DNA of 20,007 nucleotides from an uncultured Bryobacterales bacterium (GTDB lineage: Bacteria; Acidobacteriota; Terriglobia; Bryobacterales; Bryobacteraceae), in assembly GCA_937959285.1 (NCBI GenBank), contig CALGAR010000140.1, forward strand, positions 1 to 20,007, given 5' to 3'. This document shows positions 8,244 to 14,902 of this stretch, piece after piece (position 1 is the first letter of the stretch; each line of letters opens with the position of its first letter). The position numbers and the translations under genes were made by a program. Below the pieces are notes generated by a model, which was given only the letters and a program-made list of their open reading frames with translations, made no database searches and had not been told where the DNA came from.

Positions 8244-8738
8244 ATGCTGAAGCTTACCAAGAAGGCGGATTACGGGCTCATTGCTTTGAAGCATTTGGCC
8301 GTGAAAGGCGAAGGAAAGAGCGCCAGCGCAAAGGAAATCGCCGAGTGCTACCGGATGCCGCTGCCGCTCCTCTCCAAGGTGCTTCAGCGTCTGGTCCGGA
8401 ATGGTTTCCTGCAAAGCGAGCACGGCACCAACGGCGGCTACAGGCTCGCCAGGGATGCGAGCCGCATTAGTGCGCTGGAGGTCATTCGCGCCATTGATGG
8501 CCCAATCATTTTGACGGCCTGCTTTACGGAGCACGGGGAATGCGACCAGTCGGAACGGTGCTCGGTGAGGGAACCGCTCCGGAAGGTTCACGAAGGAATC
8601 CTCCGGCTGCTGAGCGGCATCACTATAGCTGACCTCTCCCAGGATGAGATGCAGGACATAGTGGTCGACAACCTGATTCAGCCGTCGGGCAAATCGCCTG
8701 AAACTGGCCGGCCGGCGCCGGCGGTAAGAAGTCATTGA
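8244..8738 (+). CDS. iscR: Rrf2-family iron-sulfur-sensing transcriptional regulator (IscR/SufR-like)
   Basis: A 164-residue Rrf2-family regulator with a winged helix-turn-helix at about residues 1-70, including KKADYGLIAL and the wing GTNGGYRLARD. Three cysteines, C93, C100 and C106, sit where the family binds a [2Fe-2S] cluster, so it very probably senses cluster status and autoregulates the isc operon. E. coli IscR has C-x5-C-x5-C-x2-H. Here the pattern is C-x6-C-x5-C and the last position is R109 rather than histidine. That pattern and the CSVR ending are closer to the SUF-system Rrf2 regulators. It is the first gene of the operon, 12 bp before iscS, whose ribosome binding site GAGG overlaps this gene's stop codon. 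The family and role in Fe-S control are secure. The symbol is given by position. Confidence 0.9.
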   Translation: MLKLTKKADYGLIALKHLAVKGEGKSASAKEIAECYRMPLPLLSKVLQRLVRNGFLQSEHGTNGGYRLARDASRISALEVIRAIDGPIILTACFTEHGECDQSERCSVREPLRKVHEGILRLLSGITIADLSQDEMQDIVVDNLIQPSGKSPETGRPAPAVRSH

Positions 8739-8750
8739 GGAAAACGCACG

Positions 8751-9965
8751 ATGAAGATGCCGATTTATCTCGATAATCACGCGACGACCCCAATGGATCC
8801 GCGTGTGCTCGATGCAATGCTGCCGTATTTCACGGAGAAATTCGGCAACGCTGCAAGCCGCAACCACGTGTTCGGCTGGCAGGCCGAAGAGGCCGTGGAA
8901 AAGGCACGCAAACAGATTGCGGACCTGATCGGAGCGACCTCAAAAGAGATTATCTTCACCAGCGGTGCGACCGAGTCCAACAACCTGGCGATCAAGGGCG
9001 TCGCGGAGATGTATGCCGAGAAAGGCAACCACATCATCACGGTCGCCACTGAGCACAAGGCTGTCCTCGACACGTGCAAGCATCTGGAGAAGAACGGCTA
9101 CCGGGTGACGTACCTTCCGGTCCGGCAGGATGGTCTGGTGGATCTCGACATGCTGCGCGGAGCAATCACCGACAAAACCATCCTTGTGTCGGTCATGTAC
9201 GCGAACAATGAGATCGGAGTCGTGCAGCCGATCGCCGAAATCGGCAAGATTGTGAAGGAGCGCGGCGTCCTGTTCCACACCGACGCTGTACAGGCGATTG
9301 GCAAGATTCCGGTGAACGTGATCCGCGACAACATCGACCTCATGTCGATGACCGCCCATAAGCTCTACGGACCGAAGGGTGTCGGCGCCCTTTACGTCCG
9401 GAGGAAGAACCCAAGGGTTCAATTGACCGCGCAGATGGACGGCGGCGGGCACGAGCGGGGTATGAGGTCGGGGACGCTGAACGTCCCGGGCATCGTCGGT
9501 TTCGGCAAAGCCTGCGAGATCTGCCAGCAGGAGATGCCTGAAGAGAGCGTACGTCTGAAGGCGCTGCGCGACAGGCTGAAAGACAAGCTCCTTGCTGAGC
9601 TGGATGAGGTCTACATCAACGGCAGCATGGAGAGCCGTCTGCCTCATAACCTGAACATGAGCTTTGCCTATGTGGAGGGCGAGAGCCTTCTGATGGGAAT
9701 CAATGACGTGGCTGTCTCAAGCGGCTCGGCCTGCACTTCGGCAACGCTCGAACCGAGCTATGTCTTGAAGGCGCTTGGCGCCGGTGACGATCTCGCTCAC
9801 TCTTCCATCCGCTTCGGCATCGGACGGTTTAATACCGAGGAGGAGATCGATTACGTGGCGAACCGCGTTGTCGAAGTTGTTCGAAAGCTGCGTGAACTTT
9901 CGCCGCTTTACGAAATGGTCAAAGAGGGAGTGGATCTCTCCAAGGTGCAGTGGACAACCCACTGA
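8751..9965 (+). CDS. iscS: Cysteine desulfurase IscS
   Basis: A pyridoxal-phosphate enzyme of 404 residues, the same length as E. coli IscS, that turns L-cysteine into alanine and a protein-bound persulfide for cluster assembly. The cofactor-binding blocks TSGATESNN (about 70-78) and ATEHKAVLDTCKHLE are present. K204 in AHKLYGPKG forms the Schiff base. C328 in SSGSACTSATLEPS carries the persulfide on the long mobile loop that defines the IscS/NifS class. The C-terminus (LSPLYEMVKEGVDL), which in E. coli contacts IscU, is closely conserved. GAGG ten bases upstream of the ATG is the ribosome binding site. It is followed 45 bp later by its scaffold partner iscU. Confidence 0.98.
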   Translation: MKMPIYLDNHATTPMDPRVLDAMLPYFTEKFGNAASRNHVFGWQAEEAVEKARKQIADLIGATSKEIIFTSGATESNNLAIKGVAEMYAEKGNHIITVATEHKAVLDTCKHLEKNGYRVTYLPVRQDGLVDLDMLRGAITDKTILVSVMYANNEIGVVQPIAEIGKIVKERGVLFHTDAVQAIGKIPVNVIRDNIDLMSMTAHKLYGPKGVGALYVRRKNPRVQLTAQMDGGGHERGMRSGTLNVPGIVGFGKACEICQQEMPEESVRLKALRDRLKDKLLAELDEVYINGSMESRLPHNLNMSFAYVEGESLLMGINDVAVSSGSACTSATLEPSYVLKALGAGDDLAHSSIRFGIGRFNTEEEIDYVANRVVEVVRKLRELSPLYEMVKEGVDLSKVQWTTH

Positions 9966-10010
9966 GCCGGACATCAGGCACGAGGATTTTCGTTTTCATA
10001 GGAGATATAG

Positions 10011-10424
10011 ATGGCCTATTCAGACAAAGTTCTGGACCACTACAACAATCCGCGCAACGTTGGCTCGCTGGATAAGAACGACCCGAACGTGGGTACTGGC
10101 ATGGTAGGCGCGCCGGAATGCGGTGACGTCATGAAGCTCCAGCTCAAGGTAAACCCGGAGACGGGCATCATCGAGGACGCGAAGTTCAAGACGTTCGGCT
10201 GCGGCAGCGCGATTGCGAGCTCGTCGCTCGCCACCGAGATGCTCAAGGGCAAGACAGTGGAGCAGGCGCTGGAGATCAAGAACACAGCCATCGTCCAGGA
10301 ACTCAGCCTGCCGCCGGTGAAGATTCACTGCTCCGTGCTCGCCGAGGACGCGATCAAGGCTGCGATCGCCGATTACAAGAAGAAGCAGAGCGCGTTGCAG
10401 GCTTCACAGCCAGTCAGCAAGTAA
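10011..10424 (+). CDS. iscU: Fe-S cluster assembly scaffold IscU
   Basis: A 137-residue IscU-type scaffold on which [2Fe-2S] clusters are built from IscS sulfur. The ligand set is complete: C37 and D39 (ECGD), C64 (FGCGSAIASSS), H106 and C107. The chaperone-recognition motif LPPVK lies at 100-104, directly before the H-C pair. This is the sequence that HscA binds, matching the hscB and hscA genes downstream. The residue before C37 is glutamate where E. coli and human proteins have alanine. The start is clear: AGGAG at 10000-10004, six bases before the ATG. The tail after about residue 125 (KKKQSALQASQPVSK) is a short, probably disordered extension. Confidence 0.98.
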   Translation: MAYSDKVLDHYNNPRNVGSLDKNDPNVGTGMVGAPECGDVMKLQLKVNPETGIIEDAKFKTFGCGSAIASSSLATEMLKGKTVEQALEIKNTAIVQELSLPPVKIHCSVLAEDAIKAAIADYKKKQSALQASQPVSK

Positions 10425-10482
10425 GCACAACAGAGCGAAGGAAACAGGGGCAAGGGATACCGGGCCCCGGGAGCTTCGAAGA

Positions 10483-10803
10483 ATGATCCAGGTAACGCCG
10501 AAAGCAGTTGAGAAGATTCGAGCCGCCTTCCAGAAGGAGGGTGTTCAGGGCGGACTCCGCCTCGGTGTGCTCGGCGGCGGCTGCTCCGGGCTGAGCTATC
10601 TCTTCCGGTTCGAGCCAAAGCCGCGTCCTACCGACAAGGTGTTTGAGTTCGACGGCATTCAGGTTTATATCGACCCGAAGAGCATGCTGTACCTGGATGG
10701 GATGACCCTGGACTACAAAGAATCCCTGATGTACTCCGGCTTCGCCTTTGACAATCCGAACGCGAAAAAGAGTTGCGGATGCGGCTCGTCCTTTAGTGCC
10801 TGA
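10483..10803 (+). CDS. iscA: A-type iron-sulfur carrier IscA
   Basis: A 106-residue A-type carrier (HesB/IscA fold), near the usual 107. The three invariant cysteines are C34 (GGGCSGLSY), C98 and C100 (SCGCGSSFS). They bind iron or a cluster between subunits for transfer to target apoproteins. The gene lies 58 bp after iscU, with GGGAG about nine bases upstream of the ATG, and its TGA overlaps the hscB ATG (TGATG), suggesting translational coupling. ErpA or SufA paralogues share the motif; the position inside isc genes supports iscA. Confidence 0.95.
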   Translation: MIQVTPKAVEKIRAAFQKEGVQGGLRLGVLGGGCSGLSYLFRFEPKPRPTDKVFEFDGIQVYIDPKSMLYLDGMTLDYKESLMYSGFAFDNPNAKKSCGCGSSFSA

Positions 10804-11432
10804 TGGAAGGGACGCGTTGCTGGCAGTGCGGGCAGCCGACGGCGGGGGAGCTCTTTTGCCCATCCTGTAATCATTTGCAACAGCCCACGTCGGACTACTA
10901 CAAGTTCTTTGGGCTTCCGCCAAAACTCAATCTCGATTTGGGCGACCTGCAAAAGCGGTTCTATAGCCTGAGCCGCCAGTTGCACCCGGATCGCTTCACG
11001 CGAAGCGCTCCGACGGAGCGGCAATACTCCCTCGAAGCCACGGCAATCCTGAATGACGGATACCGCGTGCTGCGGGATCCCGTATCGCGCGCGGAATACG
11101 TGCTTCGCCAGCGCGGCTTTGATATAGGGGAGCAGCGGTCCAAGGACGTTCCGCCGGAACTGCTCGAAGAGGTGTTCGAGCTGAACATGGCTCTCGAAGA
11201 GTTGAAGGTCGGCGATGAGTCCGCGCGCGAGCAGCTGGAAGAATCAAGAGCCAAATTCCGGTCGATGCGCGACGAGGTTGACAGCCAGCTTCAGCAGTTG
11301 TTTGTACGCTACGATGAGTCGGCAGACCAGGATAGCGCGAACGCCATCCTGCAGGAAATTCGCGGGGTCCTCAATCGCCGCCGCTACATTCGAAATTTAG
11401 TAGATCAGGTCGAAAGAGAGTTGGCGGCTTGA
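10803..11432 (+). CDS. hscB: Fe-S co-chaperone HscB with N-terminal tetracysteine domain
   Basis: A J-domain co-chaperone of 209 residues that delivers IscU to HscA and stimulates its ATPase. The J-domain spans about residues 30-105 with HPD at 61-63, followed by the C-terminal three-helix IscU-binding domain (about 120-205). E. coli HscB is about 171 residues. The extra length is an N-terminal CxxC-x9-CxxC segment (C6, C9, C19, C22) that looks like a small zinc ribbon, as in metazoan HSC20. The cysteine-rich stretch lies inside the frame that begins at the ATG overlapping the iscA stop codon (TGATG), so it appears to be a true part of the protein. hscA follows after 21 bp. Confidence 0.95.
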   Translation: MEGTRCWQCGQPTAGELFCPSCNHLQQPTSDYYKFFGLPPKLNLDLGDLQKRFYSLSRQLHPDRFTRSAPTERQYSLEATAILNDGYRVLRDPVSRAEYVLRQRGFDIGEQRSKDVPPELLEEVFELNMALEELKVGDESAREQLEESRAKFRSMRDEVDSQLQQLFVRYDESADQDSANAILQEIRGVLNRRRYIRNLVDQVERELAA

Positions 11433-11453
11433 ACGCCCCAAACAGTTAATTCC

Positions 11454-13307
11454 ATGTCTTCCACGTTCCAGATCGATTTCTCTGCGGCTCACAAGCCGGT
11501 GATTGTCGGGATTGACCTCGGCACAACAAACAGCCTTGTCGCCTTCATGGATCTGACAGGGCCCAAAGTGATTCCCGGCCCCGAAGGAGAACGGCTGGTA
11601 CCGAGCATCGTTTCCGTCAGGCAGGACGGGGAAGTCGTGGCTGGCAATCCTGCCCGCCAGCTTCTCATTGAACAGCCGGACCGTACGGTCTACTCCGTGA
11701 AGCGGTTGATGGGCAAGGGCGTCAGTGACATCGGCGAGGAGCTGCGCCTCTTCCCCTTCCGGATCGCCGAAGGCAGCGAATCCGTTGTGCGCTTGCAGTT
11801 GGGTGACCGCACTTTTACTCCGCCGGAGATATCAGCCCACGTCCTGCGCCAGCTGAAACAGAACGCGGAAGCGTACCTTGGCCGGCCCGTGACACAGGCC
11901 GTCATCACTGTTCCTGCTTACTTCAACGATGCCCAGCGGCAGGCAACGAAAGACGCGGGCAGGATCGCCGGGCTGGAGGTGCTGCGTCTGGTCAACGAGC
12001 CGACAGCCGCGTCGCTTGCTTACGGCCTGGATAAGAGGAAGGATGGCGTGATCGCCGTCTACGACCTCGGCGGCGGGACCTTCGATATCTCGATCCTGCG
12101 CCTCCACGAAGGCATCTTCGAAGTGCTGGCCACAAACGGCGACACGCACCTCGGCGGCGACGACATCGATAACCGGCTGATCCAGATCGCTCTCGAGGAT
12201 ATTCAGAGCGAGTGGGGCGAGGATATCGGCAAAAACAGAGAAGCCGTCCAGTTGCTTCGCCGCGCGGTCATCCAGGCCAAAGAGGAGCTGTCCTTCGTTC
12301 CCGTAACGAAGATTGAACTCGAGTATCAGGGCAAGGCCTACCGGCGCGAACTCACACGTGATCTTTTCGAAAAGCTGATAGCGGACATCGTGGAACGCAC
12401 CCTTGGGCCCTGCCGCGATTGCCTGCGCGATGCCGGTCTGAGTCCGGAGCAGATTGACGAAGTTGTCCTGGTGGGCGGATCGACACGGATTCCGCTTGTG
12501 CAAAAAGCCGTCGAGACGCTCTTCAAGGCCCGTCCTCATACGGAACTCAATCCGGACGAGGTGGTCGCGCTCGGCGCTGCGGTTCAGGCGGGGATTCTCG
12601 CCGGAGACGTGCAGGACAAGCTTCTTCTCGACGTGACACCGCTTTCGCTCGGAATCGAGACAATGGGCGGCGTCGTATCCAAGCTGATCCACCGGAACTC
12701 CACGATCCCCGCAAGTGCCACGGAAATCTTCACGACTGGCGTCGACGGCCAGCGCAATGTGCTGATCCACGTAGTGCAAGGCGAGCGTGAACTGGCGAAA
12801 GACTGCCGCAGTCTGGCTCGTTTCGACCTCAAAGACATCGAGCCGATGCCCGCTGGAATGGCTCGCATTGAAGTCCGTTTCCTGATCGACGCAAACGGCA
12901 TCCTGAATGTCTCGGCTCGCGATCTTCGCACGGGCAAGGAACAGAGCGTCGATGTAAAGCCCTCCTACGGCTTGACGGACGAGCAGGTGGAGGCGATGAT
13001 TCTCGAGTCCTACGAGAAGGCCGAGGAAGATATTCGAGAGCGCCAGGCGCGCGAAGCCCGCGTAGAGGCGGACACAATCATGAACGCCCTCGAAAAGGCT
13101 AAGCAGAACGATGCCTGGCTCGAGCTAACGGATGAAGAACGGCGCACCATTGACGAAGCGCTGAATCGTCTGTTGATGGTCTATCACAGCGACGACCACC
13201 TTTTGATTCGTCAGAGCATCGAGCATTTGAACAACGTTACGATGAAGCTCGCTGAGAATATGATGAACAGCGCCGTCAGCAACGCCTTAAAGGGGACCAA
13301 GCTCTAA
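11454..13307 (+). CDS. hscA: Fe-S assembly Hsp70 chaperone HscA
   Basis: A specialised Hsp70 of 617 residues (E. coli HscA has 616) that binds IscU's LPPVK motif and drives cluster release through ATP hydrolysis. The nucleotide-binding domain shows GIDLGTTNS (19-27), VPAYFNDAQRQATKDAG (about 152-168), YDLGGGTFDIS (about 203-213) and VGGSTRIPLVQ (about 340-350). The substrate-binding domain begins near VTPLSLGIETMGG. The C-terminus lacks the glycine- and acid-rich tail of DnaK, which separates HscA from the general chaperone. The sequence before the ATG has only a weak ribosome binding site, so translation may depend partly on hscB. Its TAA overlaps the ATG of iscX. Confidence 0.96.
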   Translation: MSSTFQIDFSAAHKPVIVGIDLGTTNSLVAFMDLTGPKVIPGPEGERLVPSIVSVRQDGEVVAGNPARQLLIEQPDRTVYSVKRLMGKGVSDIGEELRLFPFRIAEGSESVVRLQLGDRTFTPPEISAHVLRQLKQNAEAYLGRPVTQAVITVPAYFNDAQRQATKDAGRIAGLEVLRLVNEPTAASLAYGLDKRKDGVIAVYDLGGGTFDISILRLHEGIFEVLATNGDTHLGGDDIDNRLIQIALEDIQSEWGEDIGKNREAVQLLRRAVIQAKEELSFVPVTKIELEYQGKAYRRELTRDLFEKLIADIVERTLGPCRDCLRDAGLSPEQIDEVVLVGGSTRIPLVQKAVETLFKARPHTELNPDEVVALGAAVQAGILAGDVQDKLLLDVTPLSLGIETMGGVVSKLIHRNSTIPASATEIFTTGVDGQRNVLIHVVQGERELAKDCRSLARFDLKDIEPMPAGMARIEVRFLIDANGILNVSARDLRTGKEQSVDVKPSYGLTDEQVEAMILESYEKAEEDIRERQAREARVEADTIMNALEKAKQNDAWLELTDEERRTIDEALNRLLMVYHSDDHLLIRQSIEHLNNVTMKLAENMMNSAVSNALKGTKL

Positions 13308-13516
13308 TGGGACTGACCTGGGATCAAGCCGAAGATATTGCTCTTGCACTGTACGAAAAGTATCCGGATGTGGATCCTTTAACCGTTCGCTTCACCGACC
13401 TGCACCGGTGGGTCACGGAGCTCGAGGATTTCGATGATGACCCGGCGAGATCAAACGAAGCGAAGCTCGAAGCGATCCAGATGGCCTGGCACGAAGAGTA
13501 CCTGGATAATCAGTAA
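13307..13516 (+). CDS. iscX: Fe-S assembly protein IscX
   Basis: A 69-residue acidic protein matching the IscX family. It contains ALYEKYPDVDP, TVRFTDLHRW and ELEDFDDDP, all closely similar to the E. coli protein (66 residues). IscX binds IscS and iron and tunes the rate of cluster assembly. The ATG overlaps the hscA stop codon (TAATG), which supports translational coupling, with an AGGGGA site ten bases upstream. In enterobacteria fdx lies between hscA and iscX; here nothing does. It is the last gene of the operon. Only 24 bp separate its stop from the convergent ankyrin gene, and no clear terminator is visible. Confidence 0.95.
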   Translation: MGLTWDQAEDIALALYEKYPDVDPLTVRFTDLHRWVTELEDFDDDPARSNEAKLEAIQMAWHEEYLDNQ

Positions 13517-13540
13517 GTCACCGCTCGAGGTCACTGCTGC

Positions 13541-14851
13541 TTAGTTCGCAGGGCCATCGGGTTTACGCTGCTGGCGTTCTTCCACCAGCTTCTTGAGCAA
13601 AGCGGTCGTTTCGTTCTTAGCCTCAAATTGGGCCGCTTCGAGAGGTGTTCGTCCGAAGCGGTCCTTCACTGTAAGATCAGCGCCGTGTTCTACGAGGAGT
13701 TGAATGATGTCGTTGGCGCCTAACCGCGTAGCTGTATGAAGCGCCGATCCTCCTCCGGCGCGCGTTTCATTGACGTCGCCGCCAACCTCGATCATAAATT
13801 TCACAGCTTCCAGCTTCCGGCTCGCCGTGGCGAGCAGCACACCCCCAACTCCTTCCGGATTTTTCGCCTTCGGATCGGCTCCGAGCTTCACGAGCTCTCG
13901 CATCATCTCCACGTTGCCCGTTTCCGCAGCGACCAGGAACGGAGTTAATGCCCCCGGACGGAGGAAGCCCTGCCGCCCGGTTGACGGATTGGTTCGCGCT
14001 TCGAGATCCGCACCGCGTTTCACGAGCTCGCGCACAAGCGCAATTTTCCCCTGCCGTACTGCTTCGTGCAGAGGAGTCGAGCCATCGGATTCCCGGAGAT
14101 TGACATCCGCGCCGAGTTCGAGCATCAGCAGCGCGACATCTTCATGTCCTCTTGCGAGAGCCACCGAAAAGGCGCCAGCTCCGCTCGGAGACTTATAGTG
14201 CGGATCCGCCTTGGCAGCGAGAAGGGCTTTGACAGAATCGACCGAGCCTTTTTGGGCCGCAAACAGCAGGGCGTTGTAGCCATTCTTCGACACTGCGTGA
14301 ACGTCAGCGCCACGTTCAATCAGCAGAGACACGATCGCGGAATTTCCCTCAGCCGCTGCCCACATTACCGGCGTCTGCCCCATTCTCGGCTCTCTGACGT
14401 TAACGTCTGCTCCCCGGTCAATCAGCAGCTTTACAAGCTCGGCGTTCCCGGAATTCACAGCGGCCATCAGCGGCGTATCTCCACTCCAGCGCTTGACGTG
14501 AATGTCCGCCTTGGCATCCAGCAGCATTCGCGCAATTGCGAGGTTTCCATTCGCCGCGGCAAGAGTAAGAGGAGTTTCTCCGTTCTCGTCGGCGACATTC
14601 ACATTCGCGCCAGCCTTGATCAGCGCGGCGACAGCTTCCGCATCATCGCGGCTCACTGCCCAGGCTAGCGGCGTGGAGCCGTCAGGTCGCACCTGATTGA
14701 CATCAGCTCCTTTCGCAATCAGCTCCAGAACCTTCTTGTGCTCGCGATTCTGTACGGCCTCGAAGAGCGCCATGTCGCCGGCAAAGCCGAATGACACGAG
14801 GGACAGCAGCATCAATCGGCCAGTAAGATCAAAGACCGGGTGCAGTTTCAT
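13541..14851 (-). CDS. Putatively exported ankyrin-repeat protein
   Basis: A 436-residue protein made almost wholly of about 12 ankyrin repeats, with motifs such as DGSTPLAWAV, NGETPLTLAAANGN, SGDTPLMAAV, GQTPVMWAAAEGN and FGRTPLEAAQ, and the turn signature ADVN recurring about every 33 residues. The repeats span about residues 25-425. Repeat 8 carries a short insertion (NPSTGRQGFLRPGA), and the C-terminus is a charged tail. The first 25 residues (MKLHPVFDLTGRL then LMLLSLVSFGFAG) resemble a signal peptide, so export to the periplasm is inferred. Such proteins bind other proteins, and no catalytic domain is present. The ATG at 14851 is preferred over an upstream TTG at 14860, though neither has a strong ribosome binding site. 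It is divergent, 51 bp away, from the haem/DUF1592 gene. Confidence 0.93.
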   Translation of the reverse strand: MKLHPVFDLTGRLMLLSLVSFGFAGDMALFEAVQNREHKKVLELIAKGADVNQVRPDGSTPLAWAVSRDDAEAVAALIKAGANVNVADENGETPLTLAAANGNLAIARMLLDAKADIHVKRWSGDTPLMAAVNSGNAELVKLLIDRGADVNVREPRMGQTPVMWAAAEGNSAIVSLLIERGADVHAVSKNGYNALLFAAQKGSVDSVKALLAAKADPHYKSPSGAGAFSVALARGHEDVALLMLELGADVNLRESDGSTPLHEAVRQGKIALVRELVKRGADLEARTNPSTGRQGFLRPGALTPFLVAAETGNVEMMRELVKLGADPKAKNPEGVGGVLLATASRKLEAVKFMIEVGGDVNETRAGGGSALHTATRLGANDIIQLLVEHGADLTVKDRFGRTPLEAAQFEAKNETTALLKKLVEERQQRKPDGPAN

Positions 14852-14902
14852 AGGGATCAATGATATATTAAGCGCCAGCCAGTTGCATTCATTGGGTCGA
14901 CC
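14852..14902. promoter_or_regulatory. Short divergent promoter region between the ankyrin and DUF1592 genes
   Basis: Only 51 bp separate the two start codons. The A/T-rich block TGATATATTA (14861-14870) contains TATATT on the plus strand and TAATATAT on the minus strand, so it could serve as a -10 element either way. No convincing -35 boxes were found. The arrangement suggests the ankyrin gene and the cytochrome/DUF1552 operon may be controlled together. Confidence 0.3.

Noticed and set aside
11832..12779. 315-residue open frame on the minus strand
   Set aside because: Antisense to hscA, which has all Hsp70 signatures.
13541..14851. Ankyrin coding repeats as a DNA repeat array
   Set aside because: The periodicity of about 99 bp is that of the protein repeat. 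The DNA units are diverged and have no conserved spacer pattern, so this is not a CRISPR or satellite.
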